NCBI GenBank assembly: GCA_020630975.1
Contig: JAHDID010000032.1
Location: forward strand, 30,132-66,457
Direction of reading: 5' to 3'
DNA: 36,326 nt
Source: Verrucomicrobiota bacterium
GTDB taxonomy: Bacteria > Verrucomicrobiota > Verrucomicrobiia > Verrucomicrobiales > DEV007
Shown: positions 34,259 through 36,326 of the stretch, in pieces
Layout: the number at the start of each line of letters is the position of its first letter
How positions within the stretch are numbered: position 1 is the first letter of the stretch
Made by a program: the position numbers and the translations under genes
Notes under the pieces: generated by a model
Seen by the model: the letters and a program-made list of their open reading frames with translations, nothing else
Database searches by the model: none
Told to the model about the DNA's origin: nothing

Positions 34259-34566
34259 CTGCTGGTTTTCTTGGAGTGGGTCCGGTAGTTGTGTTGGTTC
34301 TACTGATGGTGTGAATCTGTAAGCTTTCAGTTACAAAGCGCATGCGTCGAAGTTGGGTTTCAGGCCGAGATTGTTCTTTTTGATCGTGTTTCAACTGGGT
34401 ATTGAAATTTTAAAACGGTTTCCAGTTCGTTGATTGTGTTTTTGGTCTGTGCGGTTTGTCCTGTTCTTTGGATGTGAGAATTTGTTCCATTCAGTAAATA
34501 TTTCCACTTGATTAAAAGTTAAGTTTCAATAGACGTTGAATTTGGAATTGTAGAATCAATGTCTTA
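34259..34566. other. Spacer after the TIR-SLOG gene
   Basis: 308 bp. T- and G-rich, turning AT-rich near 34480-34560, which is a plausible promoter zone for the following lipoprotein gene. No gene, repeat or strong terminator was identified. Confidence 0.4.
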
Positions 34567-35688
34567 ATGAAAAATAAAATAGTCCGTGCTCAGCACGTTT
34601 ATAACCACACAAAGATTGTAACATTCCCCCTTTTAGTAGTTTCCCTCGCATCTTTGTTCACATCGTGTCGTCTTACGCAGGCGCCAGTTTTAACTACACT
34701 TGGCTCATCGATTGAGACCGTTAAGAAACGGTCTCACAATGTGCCTTTCACCCAGACACTGTCTCATGCGGCTGCAGCTCCGTTTACTGATGTTGGTAAC
34801 ATTTGGCGTTACCAACCGGGTGCTGGCTATTCAAGAGCGATTGGCGTAACAGACTGCGCGAGTTTTGTGCAGCGGACAGAAATGAGCGGTAACTATTGTC
34901 CTCAAGAGCTGGCAGATCTGCAGGCAGACCTGCTGAAATTGCAGCAATTAGGTGCTTCCCGTGTATCGCTTAGATTTCAAAAAGAGCTACTCCCTCGAGC
35001 AAGACGTTATGCAAAGATCAAAAAAATGGGAGATTCGCATGATCCGATGAATGTGAATCCTGAGGCTGCAGCATTACAAGCTGAGTATAACGAAGTGTTG
35101 AAGCAATATAATACTGCTTTCGACAAAGTTGTTACGGCCCTGAATAAACCCGGTATTATCGCTATGCGCTGGAATTCGCAGAGTGAGACCAATTTTACTG
35201 CTACTGTTACAGACATTGCTTCTCTTGGCTTGTCTCGAGGCAGAAGTTTTGGTGGGACCGTAATAGCGGCGGGTCTTAGGCAGTCGATTTTGCATGTTGG
35301 GCCAGATATTCACCAGCTCGGGCACGAAAACATACCGACTAACCGTTTAGCCAATATGAAGGTAGCAACCTTTACGCTCCAAGCCGAGAACGTGATGTGG
35401 GTGAAGGACATGACACTAGAATCTGTCTTTGGGGCGGGATTTAGGTTTGATCCTAGAAATGTTCAGGCTATAAATGCGGCGGAGATCGAAATGAAAATTA
35501 CTCAGGCTTCGATTGCGAGTCTCTCTGCTATTGGTCATATGAGTAAGCCTGTACGAAAGGTGGAGCGCATCGATTGGTCTACTCAAGCCGGTATTTCTAG
35601 GATTGATAACAGTGATGGTTGGCTAACGATTTTGATGGTTCACAGCAGTATACCTAATCTGCAAAAGATGGTTCTGGTACCTCAGTAG
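34567..35688 (+). CDS. Lipoprotein of unknown function
   Basis: 373 residues. The signal sequence with lipobox LFTSC (Cys34) follows a hydrophobic stretch TFPLLVVSLAS, so the mature protein is a lipoprotein. The long N-region (20 residues) is unusual; a start further downstream is not available in frame before the signal. The mature domain was not recognised. It has a helical segment (~115-200, ELADLQADLLKLQQLG, LQAEYNEVLKQYNTAFDKVV) and a beta-rich C-terminal half. Two perfect 9-bp inverted repeats occur in its first 250 bp (34714-34735, 34792-34816). It follows the TIR-SLOG gene by 308 bp and may or may not belong to the system. Confidence 0.75.
   Translation: MKNKIVRAQHVYNHTKIVTFPLLVVSLASLFTSCRLTQAPVLTTLGSSIETVKKRSHNVPFTQTLSHAAAAPFTDVGNIWRYQPGAGYSRAIGVTDCASFVQRTEMSGNYCPQELADLQADLLKLQQLGASRVSLRFQKELLPRARRYAKIKKMGDSHDPMNVNPEAAALQAEYNEVLKQYNTAFDKVVTALNKPGIIAMRWNSQSETNFTATVTDIASLGLSRGRSFGGTVIAAGLRQSILHVGPDIHQLGHENIPTNRLANMKVATFTLQAENVMWVKDMTLESVFGAGFRFDPRNVQAINAAEIEMKITQASIASLSAIGHMSKPVRKVERIDWSTQAGISRIDNSDGWLTILMVHSSIPNLQKMVLVPQ
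34714..34735. repeat. Perfect 9-bp inverted repeat inside the lipoprotein gene
   Basis: GAGACCGTT-AAGA-AACGGTCTC. A stable hairpin with a 4-nt loop, about 150 nt after the start codon. Confidence 0.85.
34792..34816. repeat. Second perfect 9-bp inverted repeat inside the lipoprotein gene
   Basis: GTTGGTAAC-ATTTGGC-GTTACCAAC, 56 bp downstream of the first. It is not related to the first in sequence. Confidence 0.85.
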
Positions 35689-35775
35689 CCTGTAAGCTAA
35701 CTGATGCGTGAATGATCATCTGTGGTCTTTACCTCTAGACGGCTTTCCGATTTTCATTTCGATTGTTGTTGATGA

Positions 35776-35812
35776 TTATCACGTCGACTGTCGACTGACG
35801 TCGCCGTGATAA
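35776..35812. terminator. Strong hairpin downstream of the lipoprotein gene
   Basis: TTATCACG (35776-35783) and CGTGATAA (35805-35812) are perfectly complementary. The enclosed bases can form an inner CGTC/GACG pair and contain two GTCGAC palindromes. There is no T-run, so it may be a factor-independent terminator remnant, a 3' RNA-stabilising fold or a protein site. It lies 88 bp after the stop codon. Confidence 0.4.
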
Positions 35813-35920
35813 ATTCGTGTTTCGCTTCTCAAGGTTTTTGACGGCTGGTGCATTGCCCAAACGCTACATAGTTCGCTTGGGATGAGATCCCCCATTTCAA
35901 TTTCTAAAACAGAAACAAAA

Positions 35921-35935
35921 AGGCCATTTCGGCCT
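35921..35935 (-). terminator. Rho-independent terminator for leftward transcription
   Basis: On the minus strand AGGCC-GAAAT-GGCCT is followed at once by TTTTGTTTCTGTTTT, a classical terminator form. It implies a leftward transcript arriving from the right end of the window, possibly through the short frame at 36009-36158. Confidence 0.55.
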
Positions 35936-36008
35936 AGCGAAAACAAGTCATACTAGTTGCAAAGTTTATTTAGAAGTCGTTTTGCCGAAATCAGGGGCTC
36001 CGGTTTAA

Positions 36009-36158
36009 TTATATGCTTCTTCCGCTAAATTTGCGGGCATCATAAAGCAGACCGATCCCGATGAGTGCCATCAGCCATTGTTCTGGGCGATGGAACAAGC
36101 GGAATAGTGGTCGGACGTCGAAAAGGTTCCGCTTGTGGCATTGTCCGAAAACGGCCAC
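36009..36158 (-). CDS. Possible short leftward gene or gene remnant
   Basis: A 49-codon frame, starting at best with GTG (36158), ends with RPEQWLMALIGIGLLYDARK and then TAA. It contains one hydrophobic stretch and ends 74 bp before the leftward terminator at 35921-35935, which is its main support. It could be the tail of a decayed gene. The surrounding stretch 35936-36326 has otherwise no recognised gene; an inverted repeat ACAAGCGGAA/TTCCGCTTGT occurs at 36095-36104 and 36127-36136. Confidence 0.25.
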   Translation of the reverse strand: MAVFGQCHKRNLFDVRPLFRLFHRPEQWLMALIGIGLLYDARKFSGRSI

Positions 36159-36326
36159 CGGAGACTCCGTCCATCAAAACTGGAGGTATCTGGATAGGCA
36201 CCCATTGGCGTCAGGTTAAGGCGTAACTAATTGATGCTTAATCGATAAATACATAATAAACCTGAAATAACGCTTGATTTTTGGAGGCGGCCAGCAGGTT
36301 TTTTATGCTACTAAATCTGCCTGCCA

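Overview
The window looks like a chromosomal segment of a Verrucomicrobiota/PVC-type bacterium. This is an inference. It rests on the intergenic hairpin-repeat families (GTAGCGGAACT..., ATCTGTGTAATCTG..., the CCGCC...GGCGG hairpin), a Ser/Thr kinase fused to PEGA and FGE-sulfatase domains, and signalling-rich two-component genes. No rRNA or tRNA was recognised, so the placement is not firm.

Left part, 1-13.6 kb (GC-rich, housekeeping and signalling). A leftward gene set runs from 5729 to 290: hybrid histidine kinase, small membrane protein, Ser/Thr kinase-PEGA-FGE protein, then an MsrA methionine sulfoxide reductase. The msrA frame contains an in-frame TGA exactly at the catalytic cysteine, followed by a compact hairpin. 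It is best read as a selenocysteine-containing MsrA, and calling it from the internal GTG loses the active site. Divergent from the histidine kinase is a response regulator fused to a class III nucleotide cyclase. Next come a hypothetical membrane-anchored protein lying between two ~230-bp direct repeats, and dnaE (replicative DNA polymerase III alpha).

Junction, 13.6-18.9 kb. An IS1380-like insertion sequence (13858-15616, 19-bp imperfect terminal inverted repeats, 5-bp TTGAT target duplication) lies next to a leftward PLD-helicase-DUF3427 gene. The 5' third of that gene is broken by a nonsense codon and two frameshifts.

Right part, 18.9-36.3 kb (visibly AT-richer, accessory). This is a dense island of TIR-domain proteins. 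On the minus strand, from right to left, lie a tandem-TIR protein, a TIR-TM-WD40-FGE-like fusion, a HELGH zinc peptidase, and a TIR protein starting 1 nt after the peptidase stop codon. On the plus strand lie a large multidomain cell-wall hydrolase with no signal peptide, a patatin-like phospholipase with a multi-pass membrane insert, a TIR-TIR-SLOG fusion, and a lipoprotein. A small lipoprotein sits on the minus strand between hydrolase and phospholipase. TIR enzymes acting on NAD and SLOG domains sensing TIR-made nucleotides are the logic of Thoeris defence. Here TIR and SLOG share one polypeptide beside candidate membrane- and wall-attacking effectors, which suggests an undescribed TIR-based immune or self-killing system. 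Runs of 7-9 G inside three of these genes suggest possible phase variation.

Most functional assignments come from motifs read by eye. No database search was possible.
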